Below, in pieces: positions 33,181 to 44,107 of a stretch of 64,000 nucleotides of DNA. The notes beneath the pieces were generated by a model. That model was given only the letters and a program-made list of their open reading frames with translations, had not been told where the DNA came from and made no database searches. Position numbers and translations under genes: made by a program. Each line of letters starts with the position of its first letter. Position 1 is the first letter of the stretch. Location: positions 184,263,801-184,327,800 of the forward strand of contig JAIOJX010000025.1 in the NCBI GenBank assembly GCA_022376925.1. The letters run 5' to 3'. The DNA comes from Tragulus kanchil. Taxonomy: Eukaryota > Chordata > Mammalia > Artiodactyla > Tragulidae.

Positions 33181-33312
33181 GACACTTCCCTGGTGGTCCA
33201 GTGGTTAAGACTTCACCTTTCAATGCAGGCAATACAGGTTCTATCCCTGGTTGGCGAAGTAAGATTCCACATACCGTAGGGCCAAAAAAACAAAAGATAA
33301 AACAGAAGCAGT
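33181..33312 (+). mobile_element. CHR SINE, short form
   Basis: CACTTCCCTGGTGGTCCAG, GGTTCTATCCCTGG, AAGATTCCACATACC and GCCAAAAAAACAAAAG tail. The right part recurs at 34296-34391. Confidence 0.8.
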
Positions 33313-33413
33313 TCTCCAGAGGACCTTCACAACCCAGGGGTTGAACTCGTATCTCTTGCATCTCCTGCATTGCAAGCAGATTTCTTTACCCACTGAGTCA
33401 TGGGGAAAGCCCA
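33313..33413 (-). mobile_element. Bov-tA SINE, antisense, head half
   Basis: CTCCAGAGGACCTTCACAACC to CCCACTGAGTCATGGGG. Copy at 34392-34491. Confidence 0.8.
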
Positions 33414-33569
33414 TGCAATGCAGCTACACAAATAAAAAAATTCAGGAGTGGTACGGATTTGTTTAGACTGTCACACCCATCCCCACCCTATGGGCCTTGC
33501 CACGGTATATGCCGTCGTAGCCAAAATACATGTTTACACTTTGATGAAAATTGGGCAGTATGAGGACTG

Positions 33570-33716
33570 AAGCGCAGCAGGCTTCCTCTGTCCATGGGAT
33601 TCTCCAGGCAAGAACACTGGAGTGAGTAGCCGTTCCCTTCTCTAGGGGGTCTTCCCGACCCAGGTTTCCTGGTTTGTAGGCATATTCTCTCCTGTCTGAG
33701 CCACCAGGGAAGCCCT
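33570..33716 (-). mobile_element. Bov-tA SINE, antisense
   Basis: GGCTTCCTCTGTCCATGGG, CAAGAACACTGGAGTG, GAGCCACCAGGGAAGCC. Copy at 34649-34795. Confidence 0.88.
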
Positions 33717-34065
33717 CACACACGAGAAGGTCAACAGCAGGCTAGCAGAGGGGTGCCGTCGCAACAGGGAGCTCTGTCCTGAGGAGGAGAAGGCAGACGG
33801 GGCTCCGGGAGGAGTGAGCCCGGTAGGAAGGAGGCCTCTTGGGCCTCCCCGCAACCTGCCCGCAGTTCACCTTCCACCCACTCCAGCCTCCTTTGCTAGC
33901 ACTGCTCATGAAATTGTCCTCTCTGGAATAAAAGACTTGTCCCCCTTTGCTTACGAATAACATTAGTGAAACAGAACATAGACACTCTCCTTTTTGTAGT
34001 TTCAATCAAGTCCCTAATTGGTATTTGTTATAAAATGACTAGAAAAAATAGAAAGGGAAAATAAA
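33717..34065. other. Unassigned single-copy sequence
   Basis: Nothing recognised. Copied at 34796-35144. Confidence 0.4.
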
Positions 34066-35144
34066 AATTATTAAAGGTTAAAATCCCTCAAAATCCCACA
34101 ACCCAGAGGTAACGACTATTAACAAATTGGTATGTCCCTTCCAGATTTCTCCTAGCAAACCAACACAGATATACAAAAGTGTCTTTATAAGACAATACCA
34201 GAATAGGACTATTTTAAGACATGTTTGCTTTTAACTCAGAATGTCATGCACAACTTTCCTTCTTTGCACTCGATTCACAGGGGTTGAACTCGTATCTTCA
34301 CCTTTCAATGCAGGCAATACAGGTTCTATCCCTGGTTGGCAGTAAGATTCCACATACCGTGGGCCAAAAACAAAAGATAAAACAGAAGCAGTTCTCCAGA
34401 GGACCTTCACAACCCAGGGGTTGAACTCGTATCTCTTGCATCTCCTGCATTGCAAGCAGATTTCTTTACCCACTGAGTCATGGGAAAGCCCATGCAATGC
34501 AGCTACACAAATAAAAAAATTCAGGAGTGGTACGGATTTGTTTAGACTGTCACACCCATCCCCACCCTATGGGCCTTGCCACGGTATATGCCGTCGTAGC
34601 CAAAATACATGTTTACACTTTGATGAAAATTGGGCAGTATGAGGACTGAAGCGCAGCAGGCTTCCTCTGTCCATGGGATTCTCCAGGCAAGAACACTGGA
34701 GTGAGTAGCCGTTCCCTTCTCTAGGGGGTCTTCCCGACCCAGGTTTCCTGGTTTGTAGGCATATTCTCTCCTGTCTGAGCCACCAGGGAAGCCCTCACAC
34801 ACGAGAAGGTCAACAGCAGGCTAGCAGAGGGGTGCCGTCGCAACAGGGAGCTCTGTCCTGAGGAGGAGAAGGCAGACGGGGCTCCGGGAGGAGTGAGCCC
34901 GGTAGGAAGGAGGCCTCTTGGGCCTCCCCGCAACCTGCCCGCAGTTCACCTTCCACCCACTCCAGCCTCCTTTGCTAGCACTGCTCATGAAATTGTCCTC
35001 TCTGGAATAAAAGACTTGTCCCCCTTTGCTTACGAATAACATTAGTGAAACAGAACATAGACACTCTCCTTTTTGTAGTTTCAATCAAGTCCCTAATTGG
35101 TATTTGTTATAAAATGACTAGAAAAAATAGAAAGGGAAAATAAA

Positions 35145-35530
35145 AATTATTAAAGGTTAAAATCCCTCAAAATCCCACAACCCAGAGGTAACGACTATTA
35201 ACAAATTGGTATGTCCCTTCCAGATTTCTCCTAGCAAACCAACACAGATATACAAAAGTGTCTTTATAAGACAATACCAGAATAGGACTATTTTAAGACA
35301 TGTTTGCTTTTAACTCAGAATGTCATGCACAACTTTCCGTCTTAGCACATAAATCACATAAAGATCCTCAAGAATTTGGCATAAACTTTTTAATTCTCTA
35401 TCACTAAACATTTAGGTGATCTCTGAGTATTTGACATTGTGGACAGCACATATGAGCCTTCTTGGACACACATCTTGGGGCACCCATTTAACCCTTTCTT
35501 TAGGATAAATGCTAATGAGTGTCTGAGTAT
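35145..35530 (-). mobile_element. Old L1 (L1M-like), antisense
   Basis: AAAATCCCACAACCCAGAGG, AACGACTATTAACAAATTGG, CCCTTCCAGATTTCTCC, ACATTTAGGTGATC and TTTAGGATAAATGC are antisense L1M landmarks. The left 190 bp are also at 34066-34259. Confidence 0.65.
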
Positions 35531-35644
35531 CTCATGTAGTGTTAAGAGTCTCTTATGTTTTATTTTTAAAGTGTTCAGCATGATGGTTTGGTTTTCTTCT
35601 AATTTTTTATTGTCTATTTCTTTATTTTCTAATTTTTTTGATTT

Positions 35645-35815
35645 TGCTATGTTTTGTATTCTACTGGGGCATACCCGGTTAATCAGGTGGTGGCAGTTTC
35701 AGGTGACCAGCAGCGGGACTCAGCCACACACACGCACCCATCCTCCCGTCACCCCCTCCCGTCCAGGCTGGCGCGCAACACTGAGCAGAGTTCCCTGCGC
35801 TGCTCAGTAGGGCCT
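35645..35815 (-). mobile_element. L1 LINE 3' end, antisense
   Basis: AGCGGGACTCAGCCACAC, GTCCAGGCTGGCGCGC, GAGCAGAGTTCCCTGCGC and TCAGTAGGGCCTTG follow a ruminant L1 3'-UTR subtype. Confidence 0.65.
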
Positions 35816-36259
35816 TGTGGCAGAGTCCCTTGAGTTTTAAGGTGAATTTCCAATCCAGTAGCTGAACTCACTCTGCACCCTCCCTGCCTCTGCCTGTCAT
35901 TCCCCAAATACACTGCGGACATCCTTGACCTGCGTTCACCCTCCTGTGCCTTTCCTCTACTTCACTGTCTTCTCTCCTTTCTCCAGCATGAAAATGTCAG
36001 CTTCTTTTGGAAATCTGTCCCCATCCTGACCCTCCTTTGGTACAACCAATATCATCCTGTTGAATACTATCACTTATAATCATCCTCATCCTCATCGTCA
36101 CATGCATATAGCACTTATTTTGTGCCACCTAAGCATGTGACATAGATACGTCCTTTGATCCTTTCAGCAAATCTCGGAAGCAGCGACTGATAGCCAGTTT
36201 TACAGATAAACAGACTTAGATGCTTAGGTATGTCAGAATTTCTGAGTCGATGAGCATTT
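35816..36259. other. Weak L2-like and antisense MIR remnants
   Basis: 35880-36060 is pyrimidine-rich and L2-like. 36110-36235 has GCACTTATTTTGTGCC and TTTTACAGATAAACAGAC of antisense MIR. Confidence 0.4.
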
Positions 36260-36271
36260 ATACACAACTTT

Positions 36272-36457
36272 GGACTTCCCTGGTGGTTCAGAAGGTAAAG
36301 AATCTGCTTGCAATGCGGGAGACCTGGGTTCAATCCCTGGGTTGAGAAGATCCCCTGGAGAAGGGATAGGCTACCCACTTCAGTATTCTTGTTGGAGAAT
36401 TCCATGGCTCATTTATGGGGTCACAAAGACTCACATGACTGAGCAACTTGACTTTGA
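36272..36457 (+). mobile_element. Bov-tA SINE with target-site duplication
   Basis: GGACTTCCCTGGTGGTTC head, GGGTTCAATCCCTGGG, TCCATGGCTCATTTATGG, ending TGAGCAACTTGAC. Flanked by ATACACAACTTT (36260-36271) and ATACACAATTTT (36458-36469). Confidence 0.9.
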
Positions 36458-36469
36458 TACACAATTTTT

Positions 36470-36782
36470 TTCTTAATTTTATGTATTTATCTTTTGGGGG
36501 GTGGGGTGGGGAGGGAGGGGGATGGGCGGGCCACTTCTATTGGTCTTTCATTTCTCTATTTTCATCCGTCTTTGTTCTTTGGCTCCTGTGGGCCTCCCAT
36601 CGCGGTGGCCTCTCTTGTCGCAGAGCACCGGCTCTGGGTGCACGCACTCCAGAGCTCCGGCTCGGTACTTGGACACATCGGTCCAGCCGCTCCGCAGCAC
36701 GTGGGATCTTCCCAGGCAAGGGATCGAACCGGCGGCCCTTGCACTGCAAAGTGGTGTCCTTACCCACCACCAGGGGAAGCCC
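36470..36782 (-). mobile_element. CHR-derived SINE, distinctive subfamily, copy 4 (long C-rich tail)
   Basis: Minus strand: CTTCCCCTGGTGGTGGG head, GGTTCGATCCC, GAGCGGCTGGACC, GAGGCCACCGCGATGGG, AGACCAATAGAAGTGGCC, CGCCCATCCCCCTCCC and a C-rich run, then a TAAATA/TTAAGAA tail. The exact 15-bp target duplication TGATACACAATTTTT flanks it (36455-36469 and 36783-36797), so the C-rich tail belongs to the insertion. Confidence 0.92.
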
Positions 36783-36797
36783 TGATACACAATTTTT

Positions 36798-37657
36798 AAA
36801 CTATATAAATATATGTGAGTATGTGCAGCTCTATCTCAAGGTACAACTTTAGCTGTTTCAATTAATCAATTAGTTTTCAAAATAAGACTGGAATCATTAT
36901 CTAGAGAAAAGAACTAGGAGATTCAATTAAAGAGGACTATGCAATCTAAGGTGAATCTGTTTGGATCAAAAATAGACGTGAAGGTCAATTATGAGTATTC
37001 TAGATTAAAACTCAAGTTCCACAATCTGGTAAGCACTTTAATTGCCTTTACACATCAATAAGAATTGGGGAAAATCCAACCTATACACAACATTTTAGCT
37101 TAAGTGTCATGCCATTTCATCAGGTACTTAGCATCCTATCATAAAAATCAATGTTACTACTTTATTTTACCAAGTTAGTCAATAAGAAAATTGGAATCCC
37201 TCCTCATAAGAAAACAAAACCAAGACACCACCTCATTATAGCTGTTAGGCATTTATATAAGCACATTACATTTTTAAAGCATTCAACAAGTAATTAGTAG
37301 AACCTGGAATTGAATGTGTTTTTATCGTCAAAATGTGAAAGTAAACCTTCCACTGAATAACCATTAAACCTTGACCAAAAAAAATTTATTGTTAATTGTT
37401 TAAACTTCAATAAAATTAAAACAACTTTCTTTCCTTTCTAATTAGCCAACAAAGCCTGCATGACTTTCACTAATTCACTTAGTTTCTAACAAAGGTGAAA
37501 TAATAAACACTTAATAAAGTAGTTGGCCTCTTAAGTTGTGGGCTCTGAGCCAAGTGGTGTGAGAACACGAGATGCATACATCAACCCCCTCTCCCCAACC
37601 CATACATCCATTTCTGAGGAGGAAATAGGAAATAAACATTATATTTATTCCAAAACA
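36798..37657. other. AT-rich single-copy sequence, repeat-poor
   Basis: No interspersed repeat, gene or RNA recognised across about 860 bp. Confidence 0.45.
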
Positions 37658-37731
37658 AGCACAATTACACTATGTACCAGACAAAATTTTTGAAATAAGA
37701 AAACTATCATCTATTCAAAGGCCTTCCTTTT

Positions 37732-38002
37732 TTTTTTTTTTTTTTTTTTTTTTGGCCACTTCTATTGATCTTTCATTTATTTATCTTTGTTCTTTGGCCT
37801 GTGTAGACCTCCCATCGCAGTGGCCTCTCTCATCGCAGAACACCTGCTCTGGGCACATGCGCTCCAAAGCTCCGGCTCGGTAGCTAGACACATCAGTCCA
37901 GCCGCTCCGCGGCACGCGGGATCTTGCCAGGCCAGGGATCAAACCAGCACCCCTTGCACTGCAAGGCGGTGTCCTTACCCACTGGACCACCAGGGAAGCC
38001 CC
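37732..38002 (-). mobile_element. CHR-derived SINE, distinctive subfamily, copy 5 (short poly-A tail)
   Basis: Minus strand: GGGGCTTCCCTGGTGGTCC head, GGTTTGATCCCTGGCC, GAGCGGCTGGACTG, CGATGAGAGAGGCCAC, GATCAATAGAAGTGGCC and then directly poly-A. The exact 15-bp target duplication AAAGGCCTTCCTTTT is at 37717-37731 and 38003-38017. The copy at about 38782-39044 is from duplication 9. Confidence 0.93.
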
Positions 38003-38017
38003 AAAGGCCTTCCTTTT

Positions 38018-38423
38018 ACAATGTGTATGCCTTTTGAATTTGGCACTATTTTAATGATACCTCTTAGAAAAATAAACTTTTTAAACTATAAGTTGAGGAA
38101 AATGAAAAACTAAAATAATAGTTTTGGGTATATCTGAATTTGCAGAGAATTCCAATCTGTTTCACTTGTGTTGCAATGACAAAATTATTCTCATCCAAAA
38201 TATTTTGTGAATACCTCTCTCTCTCCCAATACCTGTAATACTTCTAAAAGTTTTCCACAAAAGAAGTCCTAAAATAAGTAAAAACCTGTCCACCCTTTCC
38301 CTATTCTGACACCCAGAAAGGCTCCTGGAAAAACTAATTTCCTTTTAAATCTTGGTGGAGTATTTTATTAATTTAATTTTTAATTTATTTTAAATTTAGT
38401 TTAATTTAGCTGTTCCTTGATAA
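38018..38423. other. Unassigned AT-rich sequence
   Basis: No named repeat. Recurs at 39060-39465. Confidence 0.4.
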
Positions 38424-39977
38424 TTTAAATTTATTTGAATATATAACCGTTCAATATTCAAAAGGAACAAAAATGTCCCCCCCTCAGTCCCTATCCACTC
38501 AGCTCCCCTTCCTGAAGGCAATGATGAGTGTTAGCAAGCTCTGTGTCTCTCCTCAGAGACACTCTCCGAGAGTTAAACCTTAAATCTAACTCTACCCTCA
38601 AGGGTGGAGAAAATTTAATCTTGACCATGTTAAGAAACAAAACTTTTAGGGTATATTCATGATTTTCATATAAATATTAAATGAACATGTGCTAAATATT
38701 TTTATTATAAAGCACAATTACACTATGTACCAGACAAAATTTTGAAATAAGAAAACTATCATCTATTCAAAGGCCTTCCTTTTTGTTTTTTTTTTGGCCA
38801 CTTCTATTGATCTTTCATTTATTTATCTTTGTTCTTTGGCCTGTGTAGACCTCCCATCGCAGTGGCCTCTCTCATCGCAGAACACCTGCTCTGGGCACAT
38901 GCGCTCCAAAGCTCCGGCTCGGTAGCTAGACACATCAGTCCAGCCGCTCCGCGGCACGCGGGATCTTGCCAGGCCAGGGATCAAACCAGCACCCCTTGCA
39001 CTGCAAGGCGGTGTCCTTACCCACTGGACCACCAGGGAAGCCCCAAAGGCCTTCCTTTTACAATGTGTATGCCTTTTGAATTTGGCACTATTTTAATGAT
39101 ACCTCTTAGAAAAATAAACTTTTTAAACTATAAGTTGAGGAAAATGAAAAACTAAAATAATAGTTTTGGGTATATCTGAATTTGCAGAGAATTCCAATCT
39201 GTTTCACTTGTGTTGCAATGACAAAAATTATTCTCATCCAAAATATGTGTGTGAATACCTCTCTCTCTCTCCCAATACCTGTAATACTTCTAAAAGTTTT
39301 CCACAAAAGAAGTCCTAAAATAAGTAAAAACCTGTCCACCCTTTCCCTATTCTGACACCCAGAAAGGCTCCTGGAAAAACTAATTTCCTTTTAAATCTTG
39401 GTGGAGTATTTTATTAATTTAATTTTTAATTTATTTTAAATTTAGTTTAATTTAGCTGTTCCTTGATAATTTAAATTTATTTGAATATATAACCGTTCAA
39501 TATTCAAAAGGAACAAAAATGTCCCCCCCTCAGTCCCTATCCACTCAGCTCCCCTTCCTGAAGGCAATGATGAGTGTTAGCAAGCTCTGTGTCTCTCCTC
39601 AGAGACACTCTCCGAGAGTTAAACCTTAAATCTAACTCTACCCTCAAGGGTGGAGAAAATTTAATCTTGACCATGTTAAGAAACAAAACTTTTAGGGTAT
39701 ATTCATGATTTTCATATAAATATGAAATGAACATGTGCTAAATATTTTTATTATAACTTTTTCACTGATGAACCAGTATGGTGCTAGAACCATTTCAAGG
39801 AGGAGCTCACAGAATCACATGTATTTAGTCAGGGACGGATGCCAAGGTGAATTCATAAATGGATATCAGTAATCACCTGCAGCCCACCAGGCATAATCGA
39901 CTTGCGTCTCCATAAATAATAATCCTTTCACTTGCATCAGGTTTCTCCAATTTGCAGAACTGTACAACAGCACAAAG

Positions 39978-40150
39978 CCTTCCCTGGAGGGAGGAAAGAA
40001 TCTGCCTGCCATGCTGGAGGCTCGGGTTCAGTCCCTGGGTCAGGAAGATCCCCTGGAGAAGGGAATGGCATTCTTGCCCGGGGAAGTCCATGGACAGAGG
40101 ACCCTGACGGGGCCCATGGGGTCGCAAAGCACTGGACCGCATCCTGGTCA
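39978..40150 (+). mobile_element. Bov-tA SINE
   Basis: AGCCTTCCCTGGAGGGAGG head, GGGTTCAGTCCCTGGG, GATCCCCTGGAGAAGGG, CCATGGGGTCGCAAAGC. An internal deletion removes the CAACCCACTCCAG part. Copy at 41131-41303. Confidence 0.85.
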
Positions 40151-40612
40151 TAGCTCCACAAGGGGAAAAGGGGCCCCCTGTTGCTCCCTGAATGTTTCGA
40201 GTTTTCTGGGAGCAGACCTAGAGAGAAAGACTTGAGGGGAGGTAACTTATTTAGGAGGGGCAGGCACCCCAAGCATGAAAGGAGGAAAGGAAGGGAGGGA
40301 GGGAGGGAAAGAGCAATTAAATGATTGGACAACTGGAGCTTGGTCCCTTGGAAAAATCATGAGAAACATTGCAAAATACCCTCCCCGGAGTTAGGCTAAT
40401 TGGATAAGGGAGCAGGAATGTTGAGAGTCCGGCTCCCTCAGTCATTGGAGGAGGGCGGCTCGGGGCGTGCTAATTCCTTGGCACCTTTGTCTGACTCTGA
40501 CGGAGACCGGAGCAGACCCGCACGACGGGAGGCACAGCTCTGCTACGGAGCTGTAGGTACTGGCGGACGAAGCCCCAGGAGCGCAGGGAAGCAACGGGTC
40601 TGGAGGTGCGGG
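40151..40612. other. Unassigned; purine-rich GGAA/GGGA stretch
   Basis: About 40280-40311 is a GGAA/GGGA purine run. Otherwise nothing recognised. Copied at 41304-41762. Confidence 0.4.
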
Positions 40613-41630
40613 TTTAATTTCCCATAATTTAAATTTATTTGAATATATAACCGTTCAACATTCAAAAGGAACAAAATGTCCCCTCAGTCCCTATCCACTC
40701 AGCTCCCTTCCTGAAGGCAATGATGAGTGTTAGCAAGCTCTGTGTCTCTCCTCAGAGACACTCTCCGAGAGTTAAACCTTAAATCTAACTCTACCCTCAA
40801 GGGTGGAGAAAATTTAATCTTGACCATGTTAAGAAACAAAACTTTTAGGGTATATTCATGATTTTCATATAAATATGAAATGAACATGTGCTAAATATTT
40901 TTATTATAACTTTTTCACTGATGAACCAGTATGGTGCTAGAACCATTTCAAGGAGGAGATCAAAGAATCACATGTATTTAGTCAGGGAAGGATGCCAAGG
41001 TGAATTCATAAATGGATATCAGTAATCACCTGCAGCCCACCAGGCATAATCGACTTGCGTCTCCATAAATAATAATCCTTTCACTTGCATCAGGTTTCTC
41101 CAATTTGCAGAACTGTACAACAGCACAAAGCCTTCCCTGGAGGGAGGAAAGAATCTGCCTGCCATGCTGGAGGCTCGGGTTCAGTCCCTGGGTCAGGAAG
41201 ATCCCCTGGAGAAGGGAATGGCATTCTTGCCCGGGGAAGTCCATGGACAGAGGACCCTGACGGGGCCCATGGGGTCGCAAAGCACTGGACCGCATCCTGG
41301 TCATAGCTCCACAAGGGAAAGGGCCCTCTGTTGCTCCCTGAATGTTTCGAGTTTTCTGGGAGCAGACCTAGAGAGAAAGACTTGAGGGGAGGTAACTTAT
41401 TTAGGAGGGGCAGGCACCCCAAGCATGAAAGGAGGAAAGGAAGGGAGGGAGGGAGGGAAAGAGCAATTAAATGATTGGACAACTGGAGCTTGGTCCCTTG
41501 GAAAAATCATGAGAAACATTGCAAAATACCCTCCCCGGAGTTAGGCTAATTGGATAAGGGAGCAGGAATGTTGAGAGTCCGGCTCCCTCAGTCATTGGAG
41601 GAGGGCGGCTCGGGGCGTGCTAATTCCTTG

Positions 41631-43834
41631 GCACCTTTGTCTGACTCTGACGGAGACCGGAGCAGACCCGCACGACGGGAGGCACAGCTCTGCTACGGAG
41701 CTGTAGGTACTGGCGGACGAAGCCCCAGGAGCGCAGGGAAGCAACGGGTCTGGAGGTGCGGGCAGAGCACCAAGAGCGTCCTCCTCACACACTGGCTTGG
41801 GTGTGGGAGCCTTGGCTGCGCCTGGAAGCTCTGAAACCTGAAACCTAAACCCTAAACTTTGTGCCCTGAGTCCTCCCTCCCCTGGGGTCCTGCCCCTCCT
41901 GTTCCAGGTACTGTGAAGGCACAGGGCAAGGGCCTCCACTTCCTACAAAGCACCAGCCCCGTGTGCTTTCCTAGTCCTGCGTCCGTGTCTCTTCCTTTCT
42001 TAGAGATTTGGCCTCCCTGCTTTCAAAAGCTTTCACCTCTCTCTCTGATTTCCAAGGAGAGCACCCAGAACCAAAGCCAGTACAGCGTGTTGTCTTCAGT
42101 CACTTCTGAAGCACATTGCCCTGGAAGCAAAGGAAGCTGGAGTTGCAATTCCCTTCTTGAAACAGAGAAAACGAGGAGAGCAGAGCGCGTGCTCCTGTTT
42201 TGAGCTCTCTCCTGCCCCATGGACACTCTGCTCCAAGCTGTTGGGAGAGGAGTGAAAATGCAGCGTGCTCTTTCACTCTGGTCACCTGGTGGCTTCTCCC
42301 CGCTAGCCTCTGGGAAGCTACAGTGAGTCACAGAAGAAGAACTCAGTAAGCTGAGGACCACTCTGGTCTCAGCAGCCGCCCAAAGGCCACCCCCACCGCC
42401 AGTGTTCAGAGGGCAGTATTGCTTAGGCTGCCTCTTCCACCCCAGCCCTAAACCAGAGCTCTAGGGCATATTTCTCCTTAACTCCGGACTGGGAAGATGT
42501 AGCTATAGTTCCTGCCTTCTCTACACATTTCATTTTCTCATTATTTTAAAGCTATTTTATTCTTTTATAGTCAATGGTAAGAAAAGAAAATAACTACCAT
42601 TTTTAAGAACCTAGAACACATCAGCAGTGTTATACACATAATCTCTTAAAAACCACCACAACCCTGCCTTGTGAGAAGCATCATAAGGTGAGAACACTGA
42701 GGTCCAGAGAAGTTAAGAAATTTTCCTAAGGTGCACCTTGTCTGACTCTGACGGAGACCGGAGCAGACCCGCACGACGGGAGGCACAGCTCTGCTACGGA
42801 GCTGTAGGTACTGGCGGACGAAGCCCCAGGAGCGCAGGGAAGCAACGGGTCTGGAGGTGCGGGCAGAGCACCAAGAGCGTCCTCCTCACACACTGGCTTG
42901 GGTGTGGGAGCCTTGGCTGCGCCTGGAAGCTCTGAAACCTGAAACCTAAACCCTAAACTTTGTGCCCTGAGTCCTCCCTCCCCTGGGGTCCTGCCCCTCC
43001 TGTTCCAGGTACTGTGAAGGCACAGGGCAAGGGCCTCCACTTCCTACAAAGCACCAGCCCCGTGTGCTTTCCTAGTCCTGCGTCCGTGTCTCTTCCTTTC
43101 TTAGAGATTTGGCCTCCCTGCTTTCAAAAGCTTTCACCTCTCTCTCTGATTTCCAAGGAGAGCACCCAGAACCAAAGCCAGTACAGCGTGTTGTCTTCAG
43201 TCACTTCTGAAGCACATTGCCCTGGAAGCAAAGGAAGCTGGAGTTGCAATTCCCTTCTTGAAACAGAGAAAACGAGGAGAGCAGAGCGCGTGCTCCTGTT
43301 TTGAGCTCTCTCCTGCCCCATGGACACTCTGCTCCAAGCTGTTGGAGAGAGGAGTGAAAATGCAGCGTGCTCTTTCACTCTGGTCACCTGGTGGCTTCTC
43401 CCCGCTAGCCTCTGGGAAGCTACAGTGAGTCACAGAAGAAGAACTCAGTAAGCTGAGGACCACTCTGGTCTCAGCAGCCGCCCAAAGGCCACCCCCACCG
43501 CCAGTGTTCAGAGGGCAGTATTGCTTAGGCTGCCTCTTCCACCCCAGCCCTAAACCAGAGCTCTAGGGCATATTTCTCCTTAACTCCGGACTGGGAAGAT
43601 GTAGCTATAGTTCCTGCCTTCTCTACACATTTCATTTTCTCATTATTTTAAAGCTATTTTATTCTTTTATAGTCAATGGTAAGAAAAGAAAATAACTACC
43701 ATTTTTAAGAACCTAGAACACATCAGCAGTGTTATACACATAATCTCTTAAAAACCACCACAACCCTGCCTTGTGAGAAGCATCATAAGGTGAGAACACT
43801 GAGGTCCAGAGAAGTTAAGAAATTTTCCTAAGGT
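41631..43834. repeat. Tandem duplication 11 (period 1,102)
   Basis: Copy A 41631-42732, copy B 42733-43834, overlapping the end of duplication 10, so 40481-40612, 41631-41762 and 42733-42863 are three copies of one segment. Small differences: CACCTTTGTC against CACCTTGTC, and GTTGGGAGAGG against GTTGGAGAGAGG. Confidence 0.95.
41763..42590. other. Unassigned single-copy sequence
   Basis: No named repeat. Frames of 114 codons (plus 41859-42203) and 112 codons (minus 42023-42361) overlap and have no domain. Copied at 42864-43690. Confidence 0.4.
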
Positions 43835-43885
43835 CACAGGGCTGCAGTTGGAACTGGAGTTCAACCCTACTCTATCTGACATTTT
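43700..43885 (-). mobile_element. MIR SINE, antisense
   Basis: AACACTGAGGTCCAGAGAAG, TAAGAAATTTTCCTAAGGTC, ACAGGGCTGCAGTTGG and GAGTTCAACCCTACTC. The left part is also at 42599-42732, where the join truncates it. Confidence 0.7.
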
Positions 43886-43904
43886 GCACTATATCATGAT
43901 GTGC

Positions 43905-44107
43905 TAAACTGTTTCAATTCTTTGTGACCTTGTGGACCATAGCCAGTCAGGCTCCTCTGTCCACGGGATTCTCCAAGCAAGAAGACTGGAGGGGCTTGCC
44001 ATGCCCTCCTCCAGGGGATCTCCCGAATCCAGGGATTGAACCCACATTTCTTAACGGTCTCCTGCACTGGCAGGCAGATTCTTTACCACTAACACCACCG
44101 GGGAAGC
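43905..44107 (-). mobile_element. Bov-tA SINE, antisense
   Basis: TTCTTTGTGACCTTGTGG, CAGGCTCCTCTGTCCACGGG, CCTCCAGGGGATCTCCC, ACACCACCGGGGAAGCC. Confidence 0.88.

Larger units (their letters stand above)
33211..35338. repeat. Tandem duplication 8 (period 1,085, falling to 1,079)
   Basis: Copy A 33211-34259, copy B 34296-35338. Copy B lacks six single bases or pairs, all in the first 210 bases and nearly all in homopolymers. The filler 34260-34295 first resembles a corrupted form of what follows B (35339-35355), then ends with GGGGTTGAACTCGTAT borrowed from 33338-33353. Confidence 0.95.
37658..39756. repeat. Tandem duplication 9 (period 1,053, falling to 1,042)
   Basis: Copy A 37658-38710, copy B 38711-39756. 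A long T run in A (about 37728-37753) is much shorter in B (TTTTTGTTTTTTTTT), and CT and A runs differ by one or two. A TTAAATG/TGAAATG difference lies 35 bases before the join. Overlaps duplication 10 at 39466-39756. Confidence 0.95.
39466..41762. repeat. Tandem duplication 10 (period 1,158, falling to 1,150)
   Basis: Copy A 39466-40612, copy B 40624-41762. Besides homopolymer indels (GGGGAAAAGGGGCCCCC against GGGAAAGGGCCC) there are base substitutions: GAGCTCACAGAATC against GAGATCAAAGAATC, GGACGG against GAAGG, TTCAATATTC against TTCAACATTC. These could be allelic. Eleven filler bases at the join. Confidence 0.95.

Noticed and set aside
41838..41860. Telomere-like AAACCCTAAAC string
   Set aside because: Only one unit, of plant type, in single-copy sequence; chance.
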